A stretch of 60,657 nucleotides of DNA from Alphaproteobacteria bacterium (GTDB lineage: Bacteria; Pseudomonadota; Alphaproteobacteria; Rhizobiales; JAKIUO01): contig JAJRPI010000008.1 of assembly GCA_024280895.1 (NCBI GenBank), forward strand, positions 1 to 60,657, read 5' to 3'. Both the position numbers and the translations under genes were made by a program. Positions 1 through 8,461 of this stretch are shown piece after piece (the first letter of the stretch is position 1; each line of letters starts with the position of its first letter). Below the pieces are notes generated by a model. The model was not told the DNA's origin. It searched no databases and saw only the letters and a list, made by a program, of their open reading frames with translations.

Positions 1-1
1 A

Positions 2-76
2 TGGTACCCCCTAGGAGAATCGAACTCCTCTTTCCAGAATGAAAATCTGGCGTCCTAACCGATAGACGAAGGGGGC
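2..76 (-). tRNA. tRNA-Glu (anticodon TTC)
   Basis: Read on the minus strand, this folds as a complete cloverleaf. The acceptor stem GCCCCCT pairs with AGGGGGT, the anticodon arm is CCAGA-TTTTCAT-TCTGG with TTC at positions 34-36, and the T-arm carries GTTCGATTC. The 3' CCA is encoded. The G1-U72 closing pair is a wobble. The gene lies downstream of recJ on the same strand. Confidence 0.96.
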
Positions 77-312
77 ACAATATCCAAGCACCATACAAAC
101 ACAAAGGCCTGAGACTTGACTAATCGAACCAATACGGCCCGATTAAATAGCGGAGCCATATTTTCGGGAGCTTGAACAGCCCCGAAGACAACTTGATATA
201 CTGACCATTGCACTCAAACGCAAGAGTTTGATGGTGTTTTTAAGCCCTGTGCGTCAAAAAAACTGTGGGACGATCAAACGCCTTGGCCGTGCGGCTATAA
301 AACAGGGATATT

Positions 313-2148
313 TTAGCGGTTTTTGCGCGGGTCAGCGACATCATCGATAATCATCTCGACCTTGACGCGCCCGCCCCAGCTATTGAGCTTCAAGGAACCT
401 GCAATGTGCAAAGGCATACCATTATTATTGAGCAGCAGTTCACCTATCGGCGTGTCCGCACTGCGAAAGGCCACGGCATCGATGCGCGAGCCATCTCCCG
501 CCTGCAAGGAACAACGCACATGTCCATTACCAACAATCTTGGCAAAATTGACATGATGGGCTGGAAACACAAAGCGTGGCGGTGGATTGCCGCTGCCATA
601 GGGGCCAGCTTTTTCCAGTTGTGCCAACAACTCCTCATTGGCCGCCAAGGGCGTCAAGGCCCCATCAATCAGCAGATCAGAGCCACTCGATGCCCGCTTT
701 TGCGCCTCTTTGAGGGTCTCGCGCAAAAATACGCCTAGCTCCTCATATTTACTTTCAAATACCGTCAAGCCGCCTGCCATGGCATGGCCGCCCCCTTTGA
801 CCAGCAAACCTTCGTCAACAGCGGCGCGAATAGCACCGCCAATATCGACGCCTTGCACAGAACGCGCTGATCCGGTGCCCTCGCCGCCACCTTCCCAGGC
901 AATCGCCAGGGCCGGACGCTTGAAACGATCGACCAAGCGAGAAGCTAGCAGACCAACAAGACCTTTGTGCCAGTCAGGCGATCCCGTGATGATGATCGGC
1001 GTGTCAGGATCGCGCTCCACCAGCTGATCAGCGGCAGCCACCGCCTCTTCCAGCATCACGCCTTCCATGGCTTTGCGCTCACTATTATAGCGATCCAGCT
1101 GTTCGGCAATTTTTTGCGACTCGCTCTCATCATTGCTCGATAAAAGCTGCGCGCCAAGCGAGGCGTTGCCAATGCGCCCCCCTGCATTAATGCGTGGCCC
1201 CAGAATAAAGCCAAGAGAATAAGAGGTTGGCGCTTCTTGCAGTCCCGCCACCTCGCCAAGCGCCCGCAGCCCGACATTCTGGCGCAGACGCATAACCTGC
1301 AAGCCTTTGTGCACATAAGCCCGGTTGAGACCGGTGAGCGGCACCACATCACAAATCGTGGCGAGCGCCACTAGATCCAGCAGCTTCAACAAATCGGGCG
1401 CCTTGCGCTGCTCATCATAAAAATCAAGCTTACGCAGCTCTTTGACGACAGCCACCAATGTTAAAAACACCACTCCAGCTGCGGCCAGATCGCCCTGCCC
1501 TGACAGATCATCGGGGCGATTGGGATTGATCAGCGCATAGCAGGGAGGAAAATCCTCGCCAAGCTGATGGTGGTCGATAATAATGGCATCGCAATCCGTT
1601 TTATCAACAACGCCCAATGCCTCATGGGAGGTACTGCCGCAATCCACCGTGATGATAAGATTTGCCCCATCGGCCACCAATTGCTCCATGGCGGCGGGAT
1701 TGGGACCATATCCTTCGGTCATGCGGTCGGGGATATAGATACGGCAATCAATATTGTGACTAGCCATAAAGCGCTTCCACAAAGCGCTCGAGGTGCCACC
1801 ATCCACATCATAGTCGCCATAAATGACAATGGCCTCATTCTTATCGATGGCACTGGCGATGCGCGCGGCCGCTTTTTCCATATCTTGCAGACTGGAGGGG
1901 TCCGGCATCAGATTTTTCAACGAGGGGTCAAGATAAATGCCCACATCATCTTCCGGGTCCAGCCTTGAGGCCAGCATGCGGCCCAAAACTTCTGGCACAT
2001 GATGGCGCTGGGTGATGTCCATGGCAATATGGATGCGCGATGGCTCCAGCCGGTCTTTCCAGACATGACCGCCTGCCGATAAGCTTACCCCCAAAAAGGG
2101 TCCCGCTGCCATATTTTCCGATTGATCAATATCTTCCACTGCACTCAT
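313..2148 (-). CDS. recJ: single-stranded-DNA-specific exonuclease RecJ
   Basis: RecJ degrades single-stranded DNA 5' to 3' in RecF-pathway recombination and mismatch repair. The 611-residue length is normal for the family. The DHH phosphoesterase core is visible: DYDVDGGTS at about 112-120, VDCG at about 168-171, the signature DHH at about 192-194 and INPNRPDD at about 207-214. The DHHA1 region follows with GGGHAMAGG near residue 455, then a C-terminal OB-like part. A GGAGGA Shine-Dalgarno sequence sits about 6 nt before the ATG. It lies downstream of glpX and hom on the same strand, an order common in alphaproteobacteria. The motifs are intact and nothing looks degenerate. Confidence 0.97.
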   Translation of the reverse strand: MSAVEDIDQSENMAAGPFLGVSLSAGGHVWKDRLEPSRIHIAMDITQRHHVPEVLGRMLASRLDPEDDVGIYLDPSLKNLMPDPSSLQDMEKAAARIASAIDKNEAIVIYGDYDVDGGTSSALWKRFMASHNIDCRIYIPDRMTEGYGPNPAAMEQLVADGANLIITVDCGSTSHEALGVVDKTDCDAIIIDHHQLGEDFPPCYALINPNRPDDLSGQGDLAAAGVVFLTLVAVVKELRKLDFYDEQRKAPDLLKLLDLVALATICDVVPLTGLNRAYVHKGLQVMRLRQNVGLRALGEVAGLQEAPTSYSLGFILGPRINAGGRIGNASLGAQLLSSNDESESQKIAEQLDRYNSERKAMEGVMLEEAVAAADQLVERDPDTPIIITGSPDWHKGLVGLLASRLVDRFKRPALAIAWEGGGEGTGSARSVQGVDIGGAIRAAVDEGLLVKGGGHAMAGGLTVFESKYEELGVFLRETLKEAQKRASSGSDLLIDGALTPLAANEELLAQLEKAGPYGSGNPPPRFVFPAHHVNFAKIVGNGHVRCSLQAGDGSRIDAVAFRSADTPIGELLLNNNGMPLHIAGSLKLNSWGGRVKVEMIIDDVADPRKNR

Positions 2149-2228
2149 AACATTCCTCCAATGAAGTTCGAAGGGTAAAGTGATTCGCCACGTGCTTCAA
2201 ATATGCCTGTTGATGAGTGTGCGCAAGT

Positions 2229-3233
2229 CTAGCTCGTGCTGTGCGAACGGTTGTGCATGGTGTCGACGATACGCACGCTACCGGTCGAAGCGCGCATAAC
2301 AATACTCTGGGTCGAGGCGCGTGATCCCATCACGCGCACGCCATCAAGCAAATAGCCATCAGTGACACCAGTTGCCGCGAAACTCACATCCCCGGCGATC
2401 ATGTCATTGAGCGTGTAGATTTTTGTGACATCTTCAATGCCATATTTGGCCATCAGCTTCTGGTCGTCCTTGTCTCGAACAATCAAACGCCCTTCGATCT
2501 GTCCACCAGCACAACGTAAAGCAGCAGCGGCAAGGATGCCCTGATCGGCACCGCCAACGCCCAGATACATATCAATACCGGTTTCATCAGTGTCGGTTGT
2601 CTGGATAACTCCGGCGATATCTCCATCGCCAATAAGCCGGATCGCGGCCCCTGCGGCACGCACCTCTTCAATCAGCTTGGCATGGCGGGAGCGATCAAGG
2701 ATACATACAGTGATCTCACGGACATCAACGCCTTTGGCACCGGCGAGCGCCTCGATATTGTCTTTTGGTGTGCGCTCAAGCCCCACAAGCCCTTGCTCAA
2801 AGCCTGGACCAATGGCGATCTTTTCCATATAGATCGGTGGCACACGCAGCAGGCTGTCTTTTTGCGCAATGACAATCACAGATAAGGCATTCGACAAGGC
2901 GCGCGCATTGATGGATGAACCCTCCAGTGGCATCAAGGCAATATCCGCCTCATGGTGCGTCCCCACGCCAACAATGGCGCCGGCCACTAATTGCTCATTG
3001 TCAGAATAGCCATGCTCCCCAACAATCACTTTGCCACCAACCGGAAGTTTTTGTAGCTGCTCGGCCATGGCGTCAAGGGCTGCTTCATCGCCGCCCATTT
3101 CATCTCCGCGCCCGGTAAAACTGGCCGCCGCCAAAGCGGCCGCCTCCGTTGCTCGCACAATACCCATTGTACACAAGCGGCCAAAATCCACGCTGTCCAT
3201 TTTCGCACCTGGTCTATTCATATTGTTCGTCAC
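2229..3233 (-). CDS. glpX: GlpX-family (class II fructose-1,6-bisphosphatase-like) protein with altered active-site motifs
   Basis: GlpX enzymes hydrolyse fructose-1,6-bisphosphate in gluconeogenesis or the Calvin cycle, using metal ions. The 334-residue length and overall pattern fit the family: TEAAALAAAS near 29-38, GRGD at 41-44, YMEKIAIGPG near 135-144, and GDGDIAGVI near 202-210. Three metal-binding or catalytic motifs deviate, however. The usual GEGxxDEAPM is GEHGYSDNE at 72-80, DPxEGTT is MPLEGSS at 101-107, and GGAPEG is GGADQG at 227-232. From memory these positions carry metal and phosphate ligands, so activity may be altered or lost. The gene follows hom after 20 nt. A GTG start is given; an ATG 33 nt downstream has a better-placed AGGTG Shine-Dalgarno sequence. 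Confidence 0.85.
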   Translation of the reverse strand: MTNNMNRPGAKMDSVDFGRLCTMGIVRATEAAALAAASFTGRGDEMGGDEAALDAMAEQLQKLPVGGKVIVGEHGYSDNEQLVAGAIVGVGTHHEADIALMPLEGSSINARALSNALSVIVIAQKDSLLRVPPIYMEKIAIGPGFEQGLVGLERTPKDNIEALAGAKGVDVREITVCILDRSRHAKLIEEVRAAGAAIRLIGDGDIAGVIQTTDTDETGIDMYLGVGGADQGILAAAALRCAGGQIEGRLIVRDKDDQKLMAKYGIEDVTKIYTLNDMIAGDVSFAATGVTDGYLLDGVRVMGSRASTQSIVMRASTGSVRIVDTMHNRSHSTS

Positions 3234-3253
3234 CCATCTGGACTGATGTGCTG

Positions 3254-4567
3254 CTACAAAGATTCTATTCTGATCATTTGAGCTGCCCCTTCAACATGAC
3301 CATCTGCTGAAATATCGGCAAGAGCTTTGCGGATTGCGCTTTCCGTGGTCTCGTGAGTGATCAAAACAACGGGGGTCATCTCGCTTGCGCCACTCTCAGT
3401 GACGCGATCATCAGGCCCTTTTTGCACAATGCTTTGCAAGGAAATATCCTGCTCGGCCATACGTGTGGCAATCGATGCGATGGCACCAGGGTGATCCTTC
3501 ACATGCAGACGAATATAATAGCCACCTTCATGGGCCCGCATCTTGGCGCGTTGATAAGGTTTTAATTCGCTGGCCCTTGTGAGCAAGGGTGGTAGTTTGA
3601 TGCCCCAGGCAATATCAACAATATCGCCGACAATCGCAGATGCCGTTGGCCCCGCCCCGGCCCCTGGTCCAACCAGCATGATCTTGTCGACAAAGTCTCC
3701 CTCGACCCCAACGCAGTTGGTAACGCCAGCCACTTCAGCAATCGCCGTATGTTTGGGAACCATAGTGGGATGAACACGTTGCTCAATGCCGCTCTCGGTT
3801 TTTTGCGCGACCCCCAGCAGTTTGATGCGATAGCCCAACTCATCAGCGGCTTCAATATCTTCAATGCCGATATTCTCGATACCTTCGAGATAAATCTCGT
3901 CAAAGGCCAGCTCCGTACCAAAGGCCAATGAGGTCAGGATCGCCAGTTTGTGAGCCGTGTCATGACCACCAATGTCAAAGGTCGGGTCAGCCTCAGCATA
4001 ACCAGCCGCTTGTGCCTCAGCCAAAACCTTCTCGAAGGCCAGACCTTCTTCTTGCATCTTGGTCAAGATGTAATTGCAGGTGCCGTTTAGGATGCCGTAA
4101 ACTTTAGTGATATCATTGCCGGTGAGGCTTTCACGCATGGTTTTGATGATGGGAATACCACCCGCCACAGCCGCTTCAAAATTGAGCGCCACATTATTGT
4201 CTTCGGCAAGTTTGGCGAGCCTGGTGCCATGTTTGGCGAGTAGCGCCTTATTGGCCGTCACCACATGCTTGCCGCTTTCAAGCGCCGCCTCGACGCTGGC
4301 CAGCGCGATACCGTCTGATCCGCCCATCAATTCGATGAACACATCATGGCCTTCGTCTTTGGCCATCGCCAACGCATCGCCAAACCATTGGTAAGAAGAC
4401 AGATCGACGCCGCGATCAAGATCGCGATCCAGATCGGCAACCGCGTGGATTTCAACCGGCCTGCCAGTTTTTTCAGCCAGCTTGTCCCCATGTTTTTGTA
4501 GGACCTTGACCACACCAACACCGATTGTACCAAGCCCGGCAATACCAAGCCTCAAACTATTCGCCAT
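3254..4567 (-). CDS. hom: homoserine dehydrogenase with C-terminal ACT domain
   Basis: This enzyme reduces aspartate semialdehyde to homoserine with NAD(P)H, the branch point to threonine and methionine. The 437 residues are the normal length for the monofunctional enzyme. The N-terminal Rossmann motif GLGTIGVGV lies at about 11-19. The catalytic core includes NGTCNYILTKM near 163-173 and ADPTFDIGGHDTAHKLAIL near 193-211. A C-terminal ACT domain (about 355-432) is the expected site of threonine feedback. It is followed closely by glpX and preceded by an aminotransferase, all on the minus strand. A chain of stem-loops sits in its 5' intergenic region. Confidence 0.97.
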   Translation of the reverse strand: MANSLRLGIAGLGTIGVGVVKVLQKHGDKLAEKTGRPVEIHAVADLDRDLDRGVDLSSYQWFGDALAMAKDEGHDVFIELMGGSDGIALASVEAALESGKHVVTANKALLAKHGTRLAKLAEDNNVALNFEAAVAGGIPIIKTMRESLTGNDITKVYGILNGTCNYILTKMQEEGLAFEKVLAEAQAAGYAEADPTFDIGGHDTAHKLAILTSLAFGTELAFDEIYLEGIENIGIEDIEAADELGYRIKLLGVAQKTESGIEQRVHPTMVPKHTAIAEVAGVTNCVGVEGDFVDKIMLVGPGAGAGPTASAIVGDIVDIAWGIKLPPLLTRASELKPYQRAKMRAHEGGYYIRLHVKDHPGAIASIATRMAEQDISLQSIVQKGPDDRVTESGASEMTPVVLITHETTESAIRKALADISADGHVEGAAQMIRIESL

Positions 4568-4639
4568 AATTTAAAATCAGCCCCCTCGTCATGCGATTCA
4601 TGTATTTCCATATTTTGGAAATACAAACTAGAACGAAAT

Positions 4640-4737
4640 CGCCTACGCGGCGGGCGGAAAAGGGCTAGCCCCTTTCAACCCCATTTATTTGAATAATGGG
4701 GTCTGGGGACTAGTCCCCAGCGCTGTCCGCGAGGACA
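4640..4737. repeat. cluster of five consecutive palindromes/stem-loops between the aminotransferase and hom
   Basis: Five inverted repeats follow each other within 100 bp: CGCC/GGCG (4640-4652), GGGCTAGCCC flanked by A- and T-runs (about 4658-4675), CCCCATT/AATGGGG (about 4679-4701), the perfect 18-bp palindrome CTGGGGACTAGTCCCCAG (4703-4720), and TGTCC/GGACA (4724-4737). The layout resembles the dispersed intergenic palindromic elements of alphaproteobacterial genomes. I see no second copy in this window. It may also end aminotransferase transcription. Confidence 0.6.
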
Positions 4738-4811
4738 TTTTCTTTGTGCCCGAAACGCTGGCAATTAAGACAACGGTTCAGAAAAATGTTGTGATGAGCA
4801 CTTAGCACATC

Positions 4812-6026
4812 TTATCCATTAATTGGAATGACGTTATGCATGGTTTCGTCGGCTTCGGCCAGAAATTTCCGCAAACTGCGGGCGGCCTGACGGATGCGAT
4901 GTTCATTTTCCACAAGTGCCAGCCTGACATGGCCTTCGCCATATTCCCCAAAACCAACGCCGGGAGAGACGGCAATATCGGCCTTTTCCAGCAAGACCTT
5001 GGAAAATTCCAGCGAACCAAGCGCTTTAAACTTTTCAGGGATCGGCGCCCAGGCAAACATGGTGGCGGGCGGCGAGGGAATATCCCAGCCAGCGCGCGAA
5101 AATGTGCTGACAAGGCAATCGCGGCGCGTTTTGTAAATCTTCCGAATATCATCAATACACTCATCAGGCCCATTGAGCGCAGCGGAAGCCGCAACTTGTA
5201 TCGGCGTGAATGCGCCATAATCAAGATAGGACTTGACCCGCGCCAGCGCCGCGATCAAACGCTCATTGCCCACCGCAAAGCCCATGCGCCAGCCCGGCAT
5301 TGCATAGGTCTTGGACAGAGAGGTAAACTCGACGGCGACATCCATTGCGCCTGGCACCTGCAAAACTGATGGAGGCGGATTATTGTCAAAATAAATTTCT
5401 GAATAGGCCACATCTGACAAGATGATCAAGTCATGCTTGCGCGCATAGGCCACCACTTCCGTATAAAAATCCAGATCAGCCATTTTGGCCGTTGGATTGG
5501 AGGGATAGCTCAGCACCAATGCGATAGGCTTGGGGATCGAATGCTTCATGGCCCGATCAACATGCACCAAAAATTCGGAATTTGGTTCAACAGGCAAATG
5601 GCGCAGCACGCCGCCCGAGATAATGAACCCGAACTCATGAATGGGATAGGTCGGATTGGGGGCCAGAATAACATCGCCTGGTGCGGTAATGGCCTGAGCC
5701 ATGTTGGCAAAGCCTTCCTTGGAGCCAAGCGTCGCGACCACCTGCGTATCAGGATTGAGCTTAACGCCAAAGCGGCGACCATAATAATCGGCTTGCGCGC
5801 GGCGCAATCCAGGAATGCCTTTGGAGGCCGAATAGCGATGGGTTCGGGGCTTTTGAACTGTCTCGATGAGCTTGTCGACAATATGCTGCGGGGTTGGCAT
5901 ATCAGGATTGCCCATCCCAAAATCGACAACATCGGCGCCATTCTCGCGCGCCGCCGCTTTCAGGCGATTGACCTGCTCGAAAACATAAGGGGGAAGTCGC
6001 TTTATTTTATGAAATTCGCCTGGCAC
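4812..6026 (-). CDS. class I/II PLP-dependent aminotransferase (AlaC / LL-DAP-aminotransferase-like)
   Basis: This is a fold-type I aminotransferase, probably making alanine, or acting on an amino acid near the aspartate-family pathway given its place next to hom. The PLP-lysine motif SLSKTYAMPGWRMGF is present, as are the upstream NPTYPIHEFG and SYPSNPTAKM motifs. I prefer the GTG at 6026 (VPGEFHKIKRLPP...) because AGGA lies about 6 nt upstream and homologues begin at this point. An in-frame GTG at 6059 would add 11 residues but has no clear ribosome-binding site. The exact substrate cannot be read from the sequence. Confidence 0.9.
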   Translation of the reverse strand: MPGEFHKIKRLPPYVFEQVNRLKAAARENGADVVDFGMGNPDMPTPQHIVDKLIETVQKPRTHRYSASKGIPGLRRAQADYYGRRFGVKLNPDTQVVATLGSKEGFANMAQAITAPGDVILAPNPTYPIHEFGFIISGGVLRHLPVEPNSEFLVHVDRAMKHSIPKPIALVLSYPSNPTAKMADLDFYTEVVAYARKHDLIILSDVAYSEIYFDNNPPPSVLQVPGAMDVAVEFTSLSKTYAMPGWRMGFAVGNERLIAALARVKSYLDYGAFTPIQVAASAALNGPDECIDDIRKIYKTRRDCLVSTFSRAGWDIPSPPATMFAWAPIPEKFKALGSLEFSKVLLEKADIAVSPGVGFGEYGEGHVRLALVENEHRIRQAARSLRKFLAEADETMHNVIPING

Positions 6027-6165
6027 GTTATTCCTGCTTTTTCTGTCTGTTTGGAGCACGATAAATCAATGAACAGTATCGCACTCTCACCAATCAGACT
6101 TTAGTATAGAAGGGAATTTTGCGCGAACCAAGACTGAATTTCATCCATACAATCAGCGATGCAAA

Positions 6166-6378
6166 TTAACGTGCTTCAATCTCGTCAATCGCTTTGGCAT
6201 AATGATGATGGTTCGCCTTGGTCAGCGACTTGATCAATCGAGCGCGCTCTTTAACCGGCGTCACCGATTTACCAATCCGAAAGACCTCTTGCTCACTAAT
6301 GGACGAGGTATAATCCATCGCCGAACTGCAAGACCCCAGCCCCGTGGCCACCAATAATAAAATTCCAAAATGTTTCAC
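6166..6378 (-). CDS. small putative lipoprotein of unknown function
   Basis: Seventy residues starting at a GTG (MKHFGILLLVATGLGSC...) give a textbook lipoprotein signal: a short basic start, a hydrophobic stretch and an LGSC lipobox. GAGGTT lies about 7 nt before this GTG. TTG starts further upstream (to 6393) would spoil the signal peptide. The mature part is about 54 residues, charged and mostly helical in character (EVFRIGKSVTPVKERARLI). I do not recognise the family. It stands alone between argC and the aminotransferase. Confidence 0.6.
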   Translation of the reverse strand: MKHFGILLLVATGLGSCSSAMDYTSSISEQEVFRIGKSVTPVKERARLIKSLTKANHHHYAKAIDEIEAR

Positions 6379-6498
6379 TGCAAACAACCTCAATCAATTC
6401 AAACGGACAGATACGAATTCTTATGCAACACCCTACAGGCTGCATAAAAAGCACTATCAAATGATTAAGAACGCGAAATTATTGTGCTAAATCGGGAT

Positions 6499-7563
6499 TT
6501 ATGGGAACAATGGCAGTTGCTCAAGGCCCGCGGTTTCTTCAAGCCCAAACATCAGGTTGAAGTTTTGCAGCGCTTGCCCCGCCGACCCCTTGACCAGATT
6601 ATCAATGGTCGAAATGATAATCACCCGGCCCTCGATCCGATCTGCAAAAACACCGATCAGGCAATAGTTTGACCCCCTGACATGCTGCGTCGCCGGGATC
6701 ACTCCTTCGTCCAGCAACCGCACAAAGGGCCGGCCCTGATAGGCGTCATGCAGGGCGCTGCGCACGTCTGATATCGTATTCCCATCGGTTAGCTTTGCAT
6801 AACAGGTCACCAGTTCGCCGCGGCTCATGGGGATGAGGTGAGGCGTGAAATTGACAATAATATCCTGCCCGGCCAGCAAGGAGATCTCTTGCTCGATTTC
6901 GGGCGCATGACGATGTCCGGCAATCGCATATGGAGACAGACCCTCTCCTGTTTCAGAAAACAATGTCCCCTGCTTTGGCGCTCGGCCCGCACCCGTGACG
7001 CCCGACTTGGCATCTATGATCAAATCGCTGGCCTCGATCGCCCCCGCTTTGACAACCGGCAACAAGGCCATCAGCACAGCGGTTGGATAACATCCTGGAC
7101 AAGCCACCAGCGACGCCGATGATATCTCTTCGTGATAATGTTCCGAGAGACCATAGACAGCCCTTTTCACAAGGTCTGGTGCGCTATGCTTGAGACCATA
7201 CCAGTGCTCATAAGTATCCACATCGCGCAAACGAAAGTCTGCCGACATATCAATGACCTTTACCTTCGAGGGTAATTTAGAAATAATCGAATGAGCCGTA
7301 CCGTGGGGCAAGCCGCAAAACACCGCGTCGACGCCATCCCAGTCAACACCCTCCACATCCACCAGATCGGGCAAGCCATGACCACCAAGATGCGGAAACA
7401 CTGCTGCCATTGGCTTGCCGGCGTGGGTCTTGGCGACCAGCGCCTTGATGTTGATATTTGGATGGCGCATCGCCAGACGTGTGAGATCAGCCCCCGTATA
7501 GCCCGAGGCTCCAATTACTGCGATATTGATTTTTTGCGTGCTCATTGCACTTTGTGTGCTCAT
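6499..7563 (-). CDS. argC: N-acetyl-gamma-glutamyl-phosphate reductase
   Basis: ArgC performs the third step of arginine synthesis, the NADPH-dependent reduction of N-acetylglutamyl phosphate to the semialdehyde. The 354 residues include the Rossmann motif GASGYTGADL near the N-terminus and the active-site cysteine in ACPGCYPTAV. GHRHAPEIEQE near the middle is also typical. The start region carries a small duplication: ATGAGCAC(A/G)CAAA occurs twice, 18 nt apart and in frame, giving two possible ATG starts (MSTQSAMSTQK). It lies downstream of rplM and rpsI, with an acetyltransferase gene inserted between. Confidence 0.97.
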   Translation of the reverse strand: MSTQSAMSTQKINIAVIGASGYTGADLTRLAMRHPNINIKALVAKTHAGKPMAAVFPHLGGHGLPDLVDVEGVDWDGVDAVFCGLPHGTAHSIISKLPSKVKVIDMSADFRLRDVDTYEHWYGLKHSAPDLVKRAVYGLSEHYHEEISSASLVACPGCYPTAVLMALLPVVKAGAIEASDLIIDAKSGVTGAGRAPKQGTLFSETGEGLSPYAIAGHRHAPEIEQEISLLAGQDIIVNFTPHLIPMSRGELVTCYAKLTDGNTISDVRSALHDAYQGRPFVRLLDEGVIPATQHVRGSNYCLIGVFADRIEGRVIIISTIDNLVKGSAGQALQNFNLMFGLEETAGLEQLPLFP

Positions 7564-7629
7564 TGACCTGGCATCCCTATTTCCGTGACCTGATATTCAA
7601 ATCCTCAAATTGTGAGGCTGGGAGATCTA

Positions 7630-8259
7630 TTATCGGATTGGCCTTGCTGGCACTCCGGCTACGCGCCCTCCGCTTTCAATATCCTTGGTAACGGCAGCGC
7701 CAGCCCCGACAAGGCAATCATCGCCAATGGTAATGCCGGGAATAATGCTCGCACCAGTACCAATGAATGAGCGGGCACCAATAGTGACCCCGCCGGCAAT
7801 GGCGACACCTGGAGAAATCTGCACGCAATCAGCGATCTTGCAATCATAGTCGATGGAACTGCGGGCGCTAACAATGCAACCATCTCCCACGATCGCATTG
7901 ACGTGAACCACCGCGCCGGTCATGACAATGGTACCAAGTCCGATTATCGCGTGCCGCGAAACGGTCGCGTTGGGATGAATGACCGCCGGAATATCATATC
8001 CCAGTTCAATTGCCATCGAATAGATTTTCTGACGCAGCACATTATCGCCGATGCCAACAAAAAACATGCGATAGCCAGGCTGGCAATGCTCTTTTATATC
8101 TTCAAACGTATTGGCAACGCACTGATGGCCATTGATCGTCTCACCAAGCTCGTGATTATCATCTGCGAACCCGTGAATGGTAAATCCGGCAGCTTCGGCA
8201 GTATCAGCGCAGACACGCCCATGACCGCCCGCTCCCACGATGACAATATGCTTGCTCAC
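7630..8259 (-). CDS. NeuD/PglD-like sialic acid/UDP-sugar O/N-acyltransferase
   Basis: A 209-residue protein with the family's two parts: an N-terminal nucleotide-sugar-binding fold starting HIVIVGAGGHGRV, and a C-terminal left-handed beta helix of hexapeptide repeats (IGLGTIVMTGAVVHVNA, ISPGVAIAGGVTIG, IGDDCLVGAGAAV). Such enzymes acylate amino sugars of surface glycans. The start chosen is the GTG at 8259, because GGAGAA lies 6 nt upstream; a longer reading to 8352 adds an asparagine-rich stretch that does not look coding. It sits between the rpsI terminator and argC and probably has its own promoter. The substrate is unknown. Confidence 0.88.
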   Translation of the reverse strand: MSKHIVIVGAGGHGRVCADTAEAAGFTIHGFADDNHELGETINGHQCVANTFEDIKEHCQPGYRMFFVGIGDNVLRQKIYSMAIELGYDIPAVIHPNATVSRHAIIGLGTIVMTGAVVHVNAIVGDGCIVSARSSIDYDCKIADCVQISPGVAIAGGVTIGARSFIGTGASIIPGITIGDDCLVGAGAAVTKDIESGGRVAGVPARPIR

Positions 8260-8311
8260 TGCATTTTCTCCGTTCAGATTATTATTGTTGTTTCTTGTCA
8301 TACCAATGAGC

Positions 8312-8346
8312 GAAATGATTAACCTATGATTTAGATCAATCATTTC
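8312..8346. promoter_or_regulatory. 9-bp inverted repeat upstream of the acetyltransferase gene
   Basis: GAAATGATT (8312-8320) and AATCATTTC (8338-8346) are exact reverse complements separated by 17 nt. They lie 53-87 nt before the chosen start of the NeuD-like gene. This could be an operator or a 5'-UTR hairpin. Function is inference. Confidence 0.35.
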
Positions 8347-8378
8347 ACCCACCGGTCAGTTCTATAGGAAAAATGAAC

Positions 8379-8410
8379 AAAAAAAAAGCCTGCTGTTGCC
8401 AGCAGGCTTT
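8379..8410 (-). terminator. rho-independent terminator of the rplM-rpsI operon
   Basis: On the minus strand a 10-bp stem (AAGCCTGCTG pairing with CAGCAGGCTT) with a 4-nt loop is followed by a run of nine T. It starts about 50 nt after the rpsI stop codon. It separates the ribosomal-protein operon from the acetyltransferase and argC genes. Confidence 0.93.
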
Positions 8411-8461
8411 CCTTGGTAAATCTGGCACATGGCCGATTGCTGTTCCAAACCCAAATAGTGT

